Assembly: GCF_000426565.1 (NCBI RefSeq)
Contig: NZ_AUFP01000001.1
Span: 288,486 to 352,485, forward strand
Origin: Segatella albensis DSM 11370 = JCM 12258
Lineage (GTDB): Bacteria > Bacteroidota > Bacteroidia > Bacteroidales > Bacteroidaceae
Reading direction: 5' to 3'
DNA: 64,000 nt
Shown here: in pieces, positions 38,820-47,091 of the stretch
How positions within the stretch are numbered: position 1 is the stretch's first letter
How the letters are laid out: every line of letters starts with the position of its first letter
Made by a program: the position numbers and the translations under genes
Notes under the pieces: model-generated
The model's database searches: none
What the model was told of the DNA's origin: nothing
Seen by the model: only the letters and a program-made list of their open reading frames with translations

Positions 38820-39809
38820 ATGTTGAGGTTTTTACAGGCATGCAGCCGATGGCTTGCTAATTATACGTCGGCATTTATTATTGTAATTGCGATTGTAACT
38901 ATGTTTTTCCCTCATTTATTTGACTGGGTGAGAGGTAACACACAAACGGTGATACTTGGTATTATCATGCTGACGATGGGCCTTACGCTTACCACGCAAG
39001 ACTTCAAGATTCTAGTCAGTCGTCCGTTTGATATTTTTATAGGAGCATGTGCACAATTTCTCATCATGCCAGGTATAGCTTATCTGTTGGTGAATGTATG
39101 GCATTTGGAGCCTGCATTAGTCTTAGGTATTCTTCTTGTAGGTTGTTGCCCAGGTGGTGTCTCTAGCAATATCATGAGTTATCTCTGTCATGGCGATGTG
39201 GCATTCTCTGTAGGTATGACCTGTGCATCTACTTTGTTGGCTCCTTTTATGACGCCTTTTCTGATGAAACTTGTCGCTGGTCAGATTATTGCCATAGACG
39301 CCATTGGTATGTTTACGAACATACTTATGGTAACGATCATACCAGTTGCCATTGGTTGCTTTCTCAATTATGTATATGCGAAGAAAGCCATATTTCCAAC
39401 CATTCAAAGTTTGATGCCTGGAGTTAGTGTCATCTGTCTTGCTTTTATCGTAGGTGGTGTTATCTCCACGGTACACGATGATTTGCTCAATCGTGGATTG
39501 ATGTTGTTCCTTTGGACTTTTGCTGTTGTCTTCTGTCACAATTCGTTAGGATATATTCTAGGTTGGTTTGCAGGCAAGACCGCAGGGTTCAGTGTAGCCA
39601 AGAAGCGTACGATAAGTATTGAGGTAGGAATGCAGAATGCAGGTTTAGCAACGGTTTTGGCAGGTAATTTCTTTGCAGCCCAACCATTGGCCGTACTTCC
39701 GTGTGCCATTAGTTGTGCCTGGCATTCTATATCCGGTACGATTTTGGCAGGAATTTATTTACGATGGGATCGTATTCATGAGAGACAATCTGTGAAATCG
39801 ATTGCATAA
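38820..39809 (+). CDS. Bile acid:sodium symporter (BASS) family transporter
   Basis: A 329-aa inner-membrane protein with about nine to ten hydrophobic segments. The glycine/proline pattern GCCPGGVSSNIMSYL, followed by GDVAFSVGMT, is the crossover motif of BASS/SBF transporters; EVGMQNAGLA in the second half is the matching repeat. Bacterial members move bile acids, pantoate, pyruvate-like or other organic anions with Na+; the substrate cannot be assigned here. It is monocistronic with its own promoter. Confidence 0.92.
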   Translation: MLRFLQACSRWLANYTSAFIIVIAIVTMFFPHLFDWVRGNTQTVILGIIMLTMGLTLTTQDFKILVSRPFDIFIGACAQFLIMPGIAYLLVNVWHLEPALVLGILLVGCCPGGVSSNIMSYLCHGDVAFSVGMTCASTLLAPFMTPFLMKLVAGQIIAIDAIGMFTNILMVTIIPVAIGCFLNYVYAKKAIFPTIQSLMPGVSVICLAFIVGGVISTVHDDLLNRGLMLFLWTFAVVFCHNSLGYILGWFAGKTAGFSVAKKRTISIEVGMQNAGLATVLAGNFFAAQPLAVLPCAISCAWHSISGTILAGIYLRWDRIHERQSVKSIA

Positions 39810-39859
39810 ATTCAGAAAAGAAAAAATAGAATGTATGTTTTCCTTTGATATAAATTAAG

Positions 39860-39868
39860 TACCTTTGC
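39860..39868 (+). promoter_or_regulatory. -7 element of a short orphan transcription unit
   Basis: TACCTTTGC is a good -7 match with no clear -33 box. It is 51 bp downstream of the BASS stop and drives the short unit that ends at the terminator at 40027-40078. Confidence 0.5.
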
Positions 39869-39893
39869 AGCGCAAAATAAAGGATACAAGAAT

Positions 39894-39971
39894 ATGAAAT
39901 CTAATGAATTGAATTTGGATGCGAATACGCAAAACCTCCAGAAAAAGACTCAGGTAGAAAAAAGTTTTGAC
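39894..39971 (+). CDS. Candidate 25-aa peptide, possible aromatic leader with an A7 slip site
   Basis: ATG 39894, 26 nt after a -7 element, encodes a 25-aa peptide (MKSNELNLDANTQNLQKKTQ then VEKKF) ending at TGA 39969. A run of seven A lies at 39958-39964. If one A is skipped the frame continues as KSFDRWFFDYIETHF to TAA at 40008, an aromatic-rich tail typical of attenuator leader peptides. No plus-strand gene follows; the next gene, dusB, is convergent. It could be an orphan leader, a small RNA, or a small protein with a homopolymer error. Confidence 0.35.
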
Positions 39972-40026
39972 CGTTGGTTCTTTGATTATATCGAGACCCA
40001 CTTTTAAACTCACTTTACTTAATGGA

Positions 40027-40078
40027 AATACATATATCATTGCGTTGATCTACGTAATGGTATATGTATTTTTTATTT
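40027..40078 (+). terminator. Terminator of the orphan unit
   Basis: AATACATATATCATTGCG pairs with CGTAATGGTATATGTATT (two mismatches), with the loop around TTGATCTA, and is followed by TTTTTTATTTT. This is a strong plus-strand terminator; it may also act for dusB. Confidence 0.75.
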
Positions 40079-40138
40079 TATAGAGATCCTACAGTGTGAA
40101 TTCAACTTTTCTCTTGTTTTTGTAATTCTATCTTAGAC

Positions 40139-41146
40139 TTAGGTAAGGGATACTTCTTTTAGGATCTTTCTACATTCCTCCAAGATTCCGATAAGTTCAT
40201 CGGTCTTTGTAGCTCTGAGCATGGCTATGCGCGTCTGTTTGAAATCAGGGATACCTTTGAATATTGGACTTGCAGCCAGATGACGTCTGGTGTGCAGAAT
40301 ACCGCGATATTCATCAATGCGTTCAACATTGATCTTGAGTTGCTCTTCCAGAATATCAATCTTATCATCGAGAGATAATGGCAGATAGTCATCAGGTAAA
40401 GTTCCGTCAGCATCCAGATAATCACGTATCTCTTTGAAAATCCAAGGTCGTCCAAAAGTAGCTCTTCCAATCATTACAGCATCCACCCCAAACTTATCGA
40501 AAGCCTCTTTAGCCTTTTCCTTAGAAGTGATGTCACCATTTCCGATGATCGGAATATGAATGCGAGGATTCTTCTTTACCTCACCAATCAATGACCAATC
40601 AGCATCACCGGTGTACATCTGTGAACGCGTACGACCATGTATAGTGAGTGCCTGAATACCACAGTCTTGTAACTGTTCTGCAAGATCGGTGATAATAAGA
40701 TTGTTGGCATCCCATCCCAGTCGAGTTTTTGCCGTTACAGGAGTCTTTACAGCCTTTACCACCTCACGTGTGATATCTAGCATCAAAGGAATGTTCTTAA
40801 GTAGTCCAGCTCCCGCCCCTTTTCCGGCAACCTTCTTGACAGGACATCCAAAGTTGATGTCGATGACGTCAGGATGAAACTGCTCAACAATCTTGGCAGC
40901 TTCTACCATAGGTTCTACTTCTTTGCCATAAATTTGTATGCCAACAGGGCGCTCATCATCATTTACAACCATCTTCTTAAGGGTTGAATTGATGCTGCGG
41001 ATGATAGCATCAGCCGACACAAACTCAGTATATACCATGGCTGCGCCATAACGTTTGCACAGCTTGCGGAAGCCTATATCAGTAACATCTTCCATAGGAG
41101 CGAGGAAGAGTGGCTTTTCTCCAAATTCTAAATTACCTATTCTCAT
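40139..41146 (-). CDS. dusB: tRNA-dihydrouridine synthase
   Basis: FMN enzyme reducing specific uridines in tRNA D-loops. The 335-aa product starts MRIGNLEFGEKPLFLAPMEDVTD, has the FMN-barrel motif DINFGCPVKKV with catalytic Cys (in GCPV), KTRLGW and the HGRTRSQMYTGDADW segment, then NGDITS and GRATFGRPW. Start 41146 is preferred because the promoter -7 box covers codons 2-5 of the longer frame (41167). DusB type is favoured by the overall pattern; the exact uridine positions modified are not readable. Confidence 0.93.
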   Translation of the reverse strand: MRIGNLEFGEKPLFLAPMEDVTDIGFRKLCKRYGAAMVYTEFVSADAIIRSINSTLKKMVVNDDERPVGIQIYGKEVEPMVEAAKIVEQFHPDVIDINFGCPVKKVAGKGAGAGLLKNIPLMLDITREVVKAVKTPVTAKTRLGWDANNLIITDLAEQLQDCGIQALTIHGRTRSQMYTGDADWSLIGEVKKNPRIHIPIIGNGDITSKEKAKEAFDKFGVDAVMIGRATFGRPWIFKEIRDYLDADGTLPDDYLPLSLDDKIDILEEQLKINVERIDEYRGILHTRRHLAASPIFKGIPDFKQTRIAMLRATKTDELIGILEECRKILKEVSLT

Positions 41147-41153
41147 TCTGGCT

Positions 41154-41185
41154 GCAAAATTAATCAAAATCGTTTATATTACAAA
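41154..41185 (-). promoter_or_regulatory. Promoter of dusB, decides its start
   Basis: On the minus strand there is TTTG (41185-41182), a 19-bp gap, then TAATTTTGC (41162-41154). Only 7 nt separate it from ATG 41146, so the leader is a few nucleotides at most. Confidence 0.75.
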
Positions 41186-41216
41186 CCAAACTGACTGATT
41201 TCTCGAATTTTATGCG

Positions 41217-41225
41217 TATCTTTGG
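41217..41225 (+). promoter_or_regulatory. -7 element of the OPT transporter gene
   Basis: TATCTTTGG fits the -7 consensus; the -33 box is unclear. Confidence 0.5.
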
Positions 41226-41267
41226 CGCTGATTTGTTGTGGATAAAACAAAAATAAATAATACTCTT

Positions 41268-43253
41268 ATGGAAAATAACGAGAACGAAAATGTTCAACTT
41301 CCCGAAAATGCCTTTCGGGAACTAAAAGAGGGAGAGGAATATACTCCTATTATGAAGTCTGGTCAGGTGTATCCTGAAGTGAATGTATGGTCGGTAACCT
41401 GGGGAATCTTGATGGCTATGTTGTTTTCTGCAGCGGCAGCTTATCTTGGTTTAAAGGTCGGGCAAGTGTTTGAGGCTGCTATTCCTATAGCTATTATTGC
41501 AGTAGGAGTATCTACGGCAACTCATCGTAACAAGGCTTTGGGTGAAAATGTCATTATCCAAAGTATCGGTGCTTGTTCGGGAGCTGTCGTAGCTGGTGCC
41601 ATCTTTACGCTGCCAGCTATCTATATCCTTCAAGCTAAATATCCAGAGATGACCACGAGTTTTCTGAAAGTCTTTATGGCCTCTGCACTGGGTGGTGTCT
41701 TGGGTATTCTGTTTTTGATACCATTCCGTAAATATTTTGTGAGCGATATGCATGGCAAGTATCCTTTCCCTGAAGCCACCGCAACAACCCAAGTATTGGT
41801 AAGTGGTGCAAAAGGTGGAGATCAGGCCAAGCCTTTGCTTATAGCAGGACTTGTGGGTGGTCTATACGACTTTATCGTTGCTACTTTTGGATGGTGGAAT
41901 GAGAATTTCACAAGTCGCGTTATCGGACTTGGTCAAGAGTTGGCCGATAAGGCAAAGTTGGTATTTAAGGTAAATACAGGTGCTGCTGTTTTAGGTTTGG
42001 GATATATAGTAGGTTTGAAATATGCCTTGTATATCTGCTTTGGAAGTCTTGCAGTATGGTGGCTTATCGTTCCAGGAATGAGCATCCTGTTTCATGATCA
42101 AGTATTGAATATGTGGGATCCATCGATTACATCGACTGTAGGAGCGATGAGTCCAGAAGAAATTTTTAAGTCATATGCCCGTTCTATTGGTATTGGCGGT
42201 ATCGCCATGGCTGGTATTCTGGGTATCATCAAGAGCTGGGGTATCATCAAGAGTGCAGTGGGACTGGCTTCTCGTGAGTTGAAGGGTCAAGGTGGAAATC
42301 AGGAATCTGTGAAGCGTACCCAGCGCGACATCTCATTCAAAATTATAGCTATTGGTAGTTCCGTCACAATCCTTATTACCTTTATCTTCTTCTGGATGGG
42401 TGTTATGGATAATCTGTTGTTTGCCATCGTAGGAATCCTATTGGTAACACTCATTGCATTCCTCTTTACCACAGTGGCTGCCAACGCCATAGCAATTGTA
42501 GGCAGCAATCCTGTTTCCGGTATGACACTGATGACTTTGATTCTAGCTTCCGTAGTCATGGTAGCAGTAGGACTCAAGGGTCCTGGAGGTATGCTTGCCG
42601 CTCTTATCATGGGTGGTGTTGTATGTACAGCATTGTCAATGGCTGGTAGTTTTGTTACCGACCTCAAGATAGGATATTGGTTGGGTACAACTCCAAAGAA
42701 GCAAGAGACATGGAAATTTTTAGGAACATTGGTTAGTGCTGCCACAGTAGGCGGCGTGATGATGTTGCTCAACGAGACCTATGGTTTTGCCAGCGGACAG
42801 TTGGCTGCACCTCAGGCAAATGCCATGGCCGCAGTTATCGACCCATTGATGAATGGAGTGGGTGCCCCATGGATACTTTATGGTATTGGTGCCCTGATTG
42901 CGATTATCTTGGATCGTTGTCACATTCCAGCATTAGCCTTTGCATTAGGTATGTTTATTCCTTTGGAACTGAATGTACCATTAGTAGTGGGTGGTGCTAT
43001 CAACTGGTATGTAACCACACGGTCAAAGGACGAAGACGTAAACAAGGCTCGTGGAGAGAAAGGAACATTGCTTGCCAGTGGATTTATAGCCGGTGGTGCG
43101 CTGATGGGCGTTGTTAGTGCATTACTCAAGTTTGGTGGAGTAGAGGTCTCTGTTGCAGATCAATGGTGGACGAATCCACTGTCAGAGGTTTGCTCACTTG
43201 CAGCCTATGTTCTCTTGATTGCCTATTTCATCAGAGCTACCAAGAGCAAATAA
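41268..43253 (+). CDS. OPT family oligopeptide transporter
   Basis: A 661-aa inner-membrane protein with about 14-16 hydrophobic segments, belonging to the OPT superfamily; bacterial members are thought to import oligopeptides or metal chelates. Visible landmarks are the conserved NVWSVTWGILMAMLFSAA first helix, GKYPFPEATATTQVL, GLKYALYICFGSLAVWWLI and NPVSGMTLMTL. ATG 41268 is chosen over GTG 41238 because only 12 nt separate the latter from the -7 box and the extra residues are polar. It is monocistronic, ending at a long hairpin terminator. Peptide uptake would fit the peptidases further right, but no direct link is visible. Confidence 0.92.
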   Translation: MENNENENVQLPENAFRELKEGEEYTPIMKSGQVYPEVNVWSVTWGILMAMLFSAAAAYLGLKVGQVFEAAIPIAIIAVGVSTATHRNKALGENVIIQSIGACSGAVVAGAIFTLPAIYILQAKYPEMTTSFLKVFMASALGGVLGILFLIPFRKYFVSDMHGKYPFPEATATTQVLVSGAKGGDQAKPLLIAGLVGGLYDFIVATFGWWNENFTSRVIGLGQELADKAKLVFKVNTGAAVLGLGYIVGLKYALYICFGSLAVWWLIVPGMSILFHDQVLNMWDPSITSTVGAMSPEEIFKSYARSIGIGGIAMAGILGIIKSWGIIKSAVGLASRELKGQGGNQESVKRTQRDISFKIIAIGSSVTILITFIFFWMGVMDNLLFAIVGILLVTLIAFLFTTVAANAIAIVGSNPVSGMTLMTLILASVVMVAVGLKGPGGMLAALIMGGVVCTALSMAGSFVTDLKIGYWLGTTPKKQETWKFLGTLVSAATVGGVMMLLNETYGFASGQLAAPQANAMAAVIDPLMNGVGAPWILYGIGALIAIILDRCHIPALAFALGMFIPLELNVPLVVGGAINWYVTTRSKDEDVNKARGEKGTLLASGFIAGGALMGVVSALLKFGGVEVSVADQWWTNPLSEVCSLAAYVLLIAYFIRATKSK

Positions 43254-43268
43254 CGGTAAGTAATAATC

Positions 43269-43319
43269 AAGAAAAACGTCCATGTGCAAACAAAAGTTGC
43301 TCACATGGACGTTTTTCTT
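43269..43319. terminator. Bidirectional terminator between OPT gene and dprA
   Basis: A perfect 18-bp stem (43269-43286 with 43302-43319; core ACGTCCATGTG) has A- and T-runs on both ends, serving both convergent genes. Confidence 0.85.
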
Positions 43320-43324
43320 TGTTT

Positions 43325-44455
43325 TCAGATATTTAGCAGATGATACATACCGCCAGCAAGTTCCTTGACGACACCTTTCATTTCAAGGTCGAAGAGTAGG
43401 GCGGTAAGTTTATGGATAGGGATATTAGCCTGGACGGTAAGAATATTAATCTGGAGATCATTGTTCTTTTGTAGTATTCTTACGATAGTCTTTTCATCTT
43501 CGTTTAATTCAGGAAACATTTCCCGTTGAATACCTTTTTTCTGCGCATTAGCGAGTTTTGCGTCATCCTGCCATCCCATGGCATTGACAAAGTCCTTAGC
43601 AGAAGTGATGAGACCAGCCCCATTATCCCTGATCAGATTGTTACAACCTTCGCTGTAATGATCACCGATTCTGCCAGGGAATGCAAAGACGTCACGGCCA
43701 TAACTTTGAGAGATCTCTGTAGTGATCAGTCCGCCACCCTTTGCAGCACTTTCTACGAGGATACAAGCATCCGACATTCCAGCGACGATTCTGTTTCTTC
43801 TTACGAAGTTGATTTTGTCAGCGTTTGTCATGGTGAGGAACTCCGTGAGCAATCCACCTTGATGAATCATCTCGTTGGCCGTCTGCCGATGCGCAGAAGG
43901 ATAAAGTGTATCCAGTCCGTGAGCTAATACACCAACAGTCTCAAAACCGTTTTGTAAGGCAAACCGGTGTGCATTGACATCAACACCATAGGCAAGTCCA
44001 CTTACAATAAGCGTATTAGGGCAGAGTCCCTTTAAGTCAGCAACAAATTTTCTGATAAGATCCTGTCCATATACTGTACATTGTCTTGTTCCGATGATGT
44101 TTATCACCCTTTGCGGATTCAGGTTCGCATTACCTTTATAGAATAACACGATAGGAGCATCGTCTACATTTTTCAGTCGCTGAGGATAACGTTCATCGTT
44201 CAGAGGCAAAGCCTGTATATTGTGTTCAGAATCGTATTTTAGTTCCACTTCAGCTCTTTTCAAAGGCTCATCGATATTTTTCAACGCATCGATCAATCGG
44301 GGAGAGGCGTCTGGGATGATATCCAGAATATCATTTCTATGTTCTATCACAGAGGTAGCAGAACCTAATTTCCGATAGAGTTGAAGTAATCCTGTAAGTT
44401 TGAAATAATTAATTCTCGTCAGCGCAATGCTGTATAATATCTCCTGCTGATCCAA
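43325..44455 (-). CDS. dprA: DNA-processing protein DprA
   Basis: Loads RecA onto incoming single-stranded DNA during natural transformation. The 376-aa product has an N-terminal SAM/HhH-like region, the Rossmann domain with IIGTRQCTVYG and SGLAYGVDVNAHRFAL, FPGRIGDHYSEGCNNLIRDNGA, and a C-terminal winged-helix (DLQINILTVQANIPIHKLTALLFDLEMKGVVKELAGGMY). Length is usual. It is last in DUF2851-thioesterase-dprA. Its presence alone does not show competence. Confidence 0.95.
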   Translation of the reverse strand: MDQQEILYSIALTRINYFKLTGLLQLYRKLGSATSVIEHRNDILDIIPDASPRLIDALKNIDEPLKRAEVELKYDSEHNIQALPLNDERYPQRLKNVDDAPIVLFYKGNANLNPQRVINIIGTRQCTVYGQDLIRKFVADLKGLCPNTLIVSGLAYGVDVNAHRFALQNGFETVGVLAHGLDTLYPSAHRQTANEMIHQGGLLTEFLTMTNADKINFVRRNRIVAGMSDACILVESAAKGGGLITTEISQSYGRDVFAFPGRIGDHYSEGCNNLIRDNGAGLITSAKDFVNAMGWQDDAKLANAQKKGIQREMFPELNEDEKTIVRILQKNNDLQINILTVQANIPIHKLTALLFDLEMKGVVKELAGGMYHLLNI

Positions 44456-44469
44456 TTTTATATGTTTTA

Positions 44470-44877
44470 TTATAGTTCTATATATTTAGCGAAAGCCTTG
44501 TCGTAATCCTCGCTGTTTCCAAGTTTGCCATTGATGAGACAAACCAGTTCTACGGTAGCCCTACAACACAACTTCTCATCGCTTTTTCTAAAGATGTCTT
44601 GATGGAAGATATACCTTATTCCCTGTTTTTCCAGCCATAATCTACTGATAAACCAGTCGTCACAACGAAGTGGTGTCTTATATTGCAGATTCATTCTGGC
44701 CACTACAGCATCAATACCCCGTTCGTGCATTTCGCTAAAACTGGCTCCTGTAGAGATCAGAAAGCGATGACGTGTATGCTCGAAATAATGCAAATAGTTC
44801 GCATTATTGACGATACCCTCGATGTCACACTCATAATCTCTTACTTCCATTTCGGTCTCATAGATGTATTTACTCAT
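44470..44877 (-). CDS. Acyl-CoA thioesterase, 4HBT hotdog family
   Basis: A 135-aa single hotdog-fold protein of the YbgC/FadM type. The family motif is visible in VRDYECDIEGIVNNANYLHYFEHTRHRF, where the Asp in DIEGIVNNANY is the usual catalytic site. It probably hydrolyses short- or medium-chain acyl-CoA; the substrate is unassigned. It lies 14 nt before dprA and 17 nt after the DUF2851 gene, so the three genes are likely one transcript. Confidence 0.9.
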   Translation of the reverse strand: MSKYIYETEMEVRDYECDIEGIVNNANYLHYFEHTRHRFLISTGASFSEMHERGIDAVVARMNLQYKTPLRCDDWFISRLWLEKQGIRYIFHQDIFRKSDEKLCCRATVELVCLINGKLGNSEDYDKAFAKYIEL

Positions 44878-44894
44878 ATATCTGTACTTTTTTG

Positions 44895-46202
44895 TTATTT
44901 TTTTATATTGGGTGCTTTCAGATACTCATAACCTATTCTACATCTTAGGCAATCCTTTTTGTCACAATATTCCTTCTTGAGTTGAATGAGAGCCTGACTA
45001 TCGCTAGCATTTTCCACATTGATTCCCACTTGATGCCACATTCTCACAATTCGATTATTCTCAGGCTTTAGTCTGTCGAGAATATCGAAAGCCTTGTCAC
45101 AAAGTTTCTCATCCATCTTGTGCTTACCATAAGCAAATAATATAGGAACCACAGTGTTGATGAGCAGTAAGTTGATCGAGAAAGGAGAAAGACTCTTCTT
45201 GTTTCTCTCACTGGGCGATCCAAAAGTGTAATGCGTTTCCCAATAAGGTGTAACCCCAACCTTGAGGATATCGTAAAGTTCTATAACATCCTTTGCCTCT
45301 ATGATCTGACTAAGTCCCGCCTTTCGGAGATAATAAAGGTTAGCCAACTGTGAAATTCTGATGTGTGGAAAGTTTTGTGGCCTTAATCGTAGGAAATTCC
45401 ACAGATTCCGATTCATAGGTTTGAGAGAGAACTTATGAGCGAGATATAAATACTCATTGCGTAGCTTCTCAAAGTACCCTTCTTTAGCAGCCTCTGTTCG
45501 GTATTGTTCCGGGATGGCTTCGGGATCGAGTAGTCCCGCTTGTCCCATAAAAATAGCCTCTATTTGGAATAAATCGTCTCGATGATGGTCCACGTCATGG
45601 AGAGGAATATTCAAGGCCCATTGTTCAAAAGCATCTCCGTTGATACCAAATCCATAGTTTCTGGCCAGTGTCACGAAGTATCCCGATTCCCAAGATCCAT
45701 TACATAAATTCACCCTCCTGTTGATAGCCTCAGTTTTCTGTTCAAGTCGCTCCGTTTGTAGCGCACTCATCCAGGAATGGAGCATAAACTTTGACAGCTC
45801 AGGGATAATCTTGTAACAAGGAGGATATGCATCAATGCTCAAAAGTTCTTGATAATGATCGAGGACAAAGTCTGGTATAGGTAACTGCAATTGTGGAAGT
45901 AAATCACCATTTTCAGTTTTTGCCACAGCATCAAGTATTCCACATATGTGGAGGATGACATTATTATATCGTGAATCATGGTCATGGCCATGCAGAAACC
46001 AGTCGCTGGCCTTATCATGGATCTCAATATTTCCTATCCATAAAGTTCCGTTTATCTTTACCTTAGCATTGAAGAAGTCGGGGCCAGCATTTTGGTTATG
46101 CAAGCCAGGATCTATCACTTCTACGGGATGCCCATCAGATGTTTTCAGTTTACTGAGAGGGAACAATTTATGCTTCCATACATAATGTAATAAAAGCTCC
46201 AT
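44895..46202 (-). CDS. DUF2851 family protein
   Basis: A 435-aa Bacteroidota-typical protein of unknown function. It begins MELLLHYVWKHKLFPLSKLKT, then VIDPGLHNQNAGPDFFNAKVKINGTLWIGNIEIH (a core resembling nuclease-like folds), and HDHDSRYNNVILHI. The C-terminus has a cysteine set (CDKKDCLRCRIGYEYL) that could bind metal. It leads the operon with a thioesterase and dprA. A -7-like TAGTTTTG lies about 27 nt upstream (46236-46229). No signal peptide or membrane segment is seen; a nucleic-acid role is only a guess from its neighbour dprA. Confidence 0.8.
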   Translation of the reverse strand: MELLLHYVWKHKLFPLSKLKTSDGHPVEVIDPGLHNQNAGPDFFNAKVKINGTLWIGNIEIHDKASDWFLHGHDHDSRYNNVILHICGILDAVAKTENGDLLPQLQLPIPDFVLDHYQELLSIDAYPPCYKIIPELSKFMLHSWMSALQTERLEQKTEAINRRVNLCNGSWESGYFVTLARNYGFGINGDAFEQWALNIPLHDVDHHRDDLFQIEAIFMGQAGLLDPEAIPEQYRTEAAKEGYFEKLRNEYLYLAHKFSLKPMNRNLWNFLRLRPQNFPHIRISQLANLYYLRKAGLSQIIEAKDVIELYDILKVGVTPYWETHYTFGSPSERNKKSLSPFSINLLLINTVVPILFAYGKHKMDEKLCDKAFDILDRLKPENNRIVRMWHQVGINVENASDSQALIQLKKEYCDKKDCLRCRIGYEYLKAPNIKK

Positions 46203-46290
46203 TTTGTGATATTTTTATTTTTGAAGTACAAAACTACATAAATTTTTCTTATTTTGTATCAGTTATAGTGAAAAATTGGCGGGAAAAGTG

Positions 46291-46299
46291 TATCTTTGC
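46291..46299 (+). promoter_or_regulatory. -7 element of dapB, decides its start
   Basis: TATCTTTGC lies inside the longest frame (46268), so translation begins at ATG 46322. No -33 box at the right distance is seen. Confidence 0.6.
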
Positions 46300-46321
46300 G
46301 ATAGAATTAATTCGAATTAAT

Positions 46322-47077
46322 ATGAAAATTGCTTTAATCGGCTACGGCAAGATGGGTCATATGATAGAACAGATCGCCTTGCAGCGTGGCCATGAAATTG
46401 TGTGTAAAATCGATGTTGATAACCCACAGGACTTCGATTCTCCAGAATTTGCAAGTGCTGATGTAGCTATAGAATTTACAAATCCTACTGCTGCTTACGA
46501 TAACTATCTCAAGGCTTTTAAGCATCATGTGAAGGTCGTTAGTGGTTCTACAGGTTGGATGAAAGACCATCAGGCCGATGTTGAGGCTCTTACCAAAGAT
46601 GGAAAGCAAACCCTATTCTGGGCTTCTAATTTCTCCATCGGAGTAGCCATCTTCTCAGCAGTCAACAAGTATTTGGCAAAGATCATGAATGGTTTCCCTC
46701 AGTACGATGTAGAGATGGAGGAAACACATCATATCCACAAACTCGATGCACCATCAGGAACAGCGATTACTTTGGCCGAGGAAATCCTTGATAATATTGA
46801 TCGTAAGAAAGAATGGAAGAAAGGTACCACGGTATGGGATGATGGTAAGATAGAAGGCAGTGCGGAACATCAGTCAGACGAGTTGCTTGTCAACAGTATT
46901 CGTCATGATGAAGTTCCTGGCATTCATACCATCTCGTATGATTCAGATGCTGATAAGATAGTTATTACCCATGATGCACATTCTCGTAAGGGATTTGCTC
47001 TTGGTGCAGTACTCGCCGCAGAGTACACCAAGGAACATACAGGTCTTCTTACCACTTCTGATTTGTTTAAGTTCTAA
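46322..47077 (+). CDS. dapB: 4-hydroxy-tetrahydrodipicolinate reductase
   Basis: Reduces hydroxy-tetrahydrodipicolinate in the lysine/diaminopimelate pathway. The 251-aa product has the nucleotide-binding motif IALIGYGKMGHMIE at 3-16, EFTNPTA, SGSTGW, the catalytic region EETHHIHKLDAPSGTA, and HDAHSRKGFALGAV near the end. Length is typical. Start MKIALIGYG follows a -7 box located within the longer frame. It leads a run with lepB, a lepB paralogue and wbqC. Confidence 0.96.
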   Translation: MKIALIGYGKMGHMIEQIALQRGHEIVCKIDVDNPQDFDSPEFASADVAIEFTNPTAAYDNYLKAFKHHVKVVSGSTGWMKDHQADVEALTKDGKQTLFWASNFSIGVAIFSAVNKYLAKIMNGFPQYDVEMEETHHIHKLDAPSGTAITLAEEILDNIDRKKEWKKGTTVWDDGKIEGSAEHQSDELLVNSIRHDEVPGIHTISYDSDADKIVITHDAHSRKGFALGAVLAAEYTKEHTGLLTTSDLFKF

Positions 47078-47091
47078 TCTAATTTGCAGAT

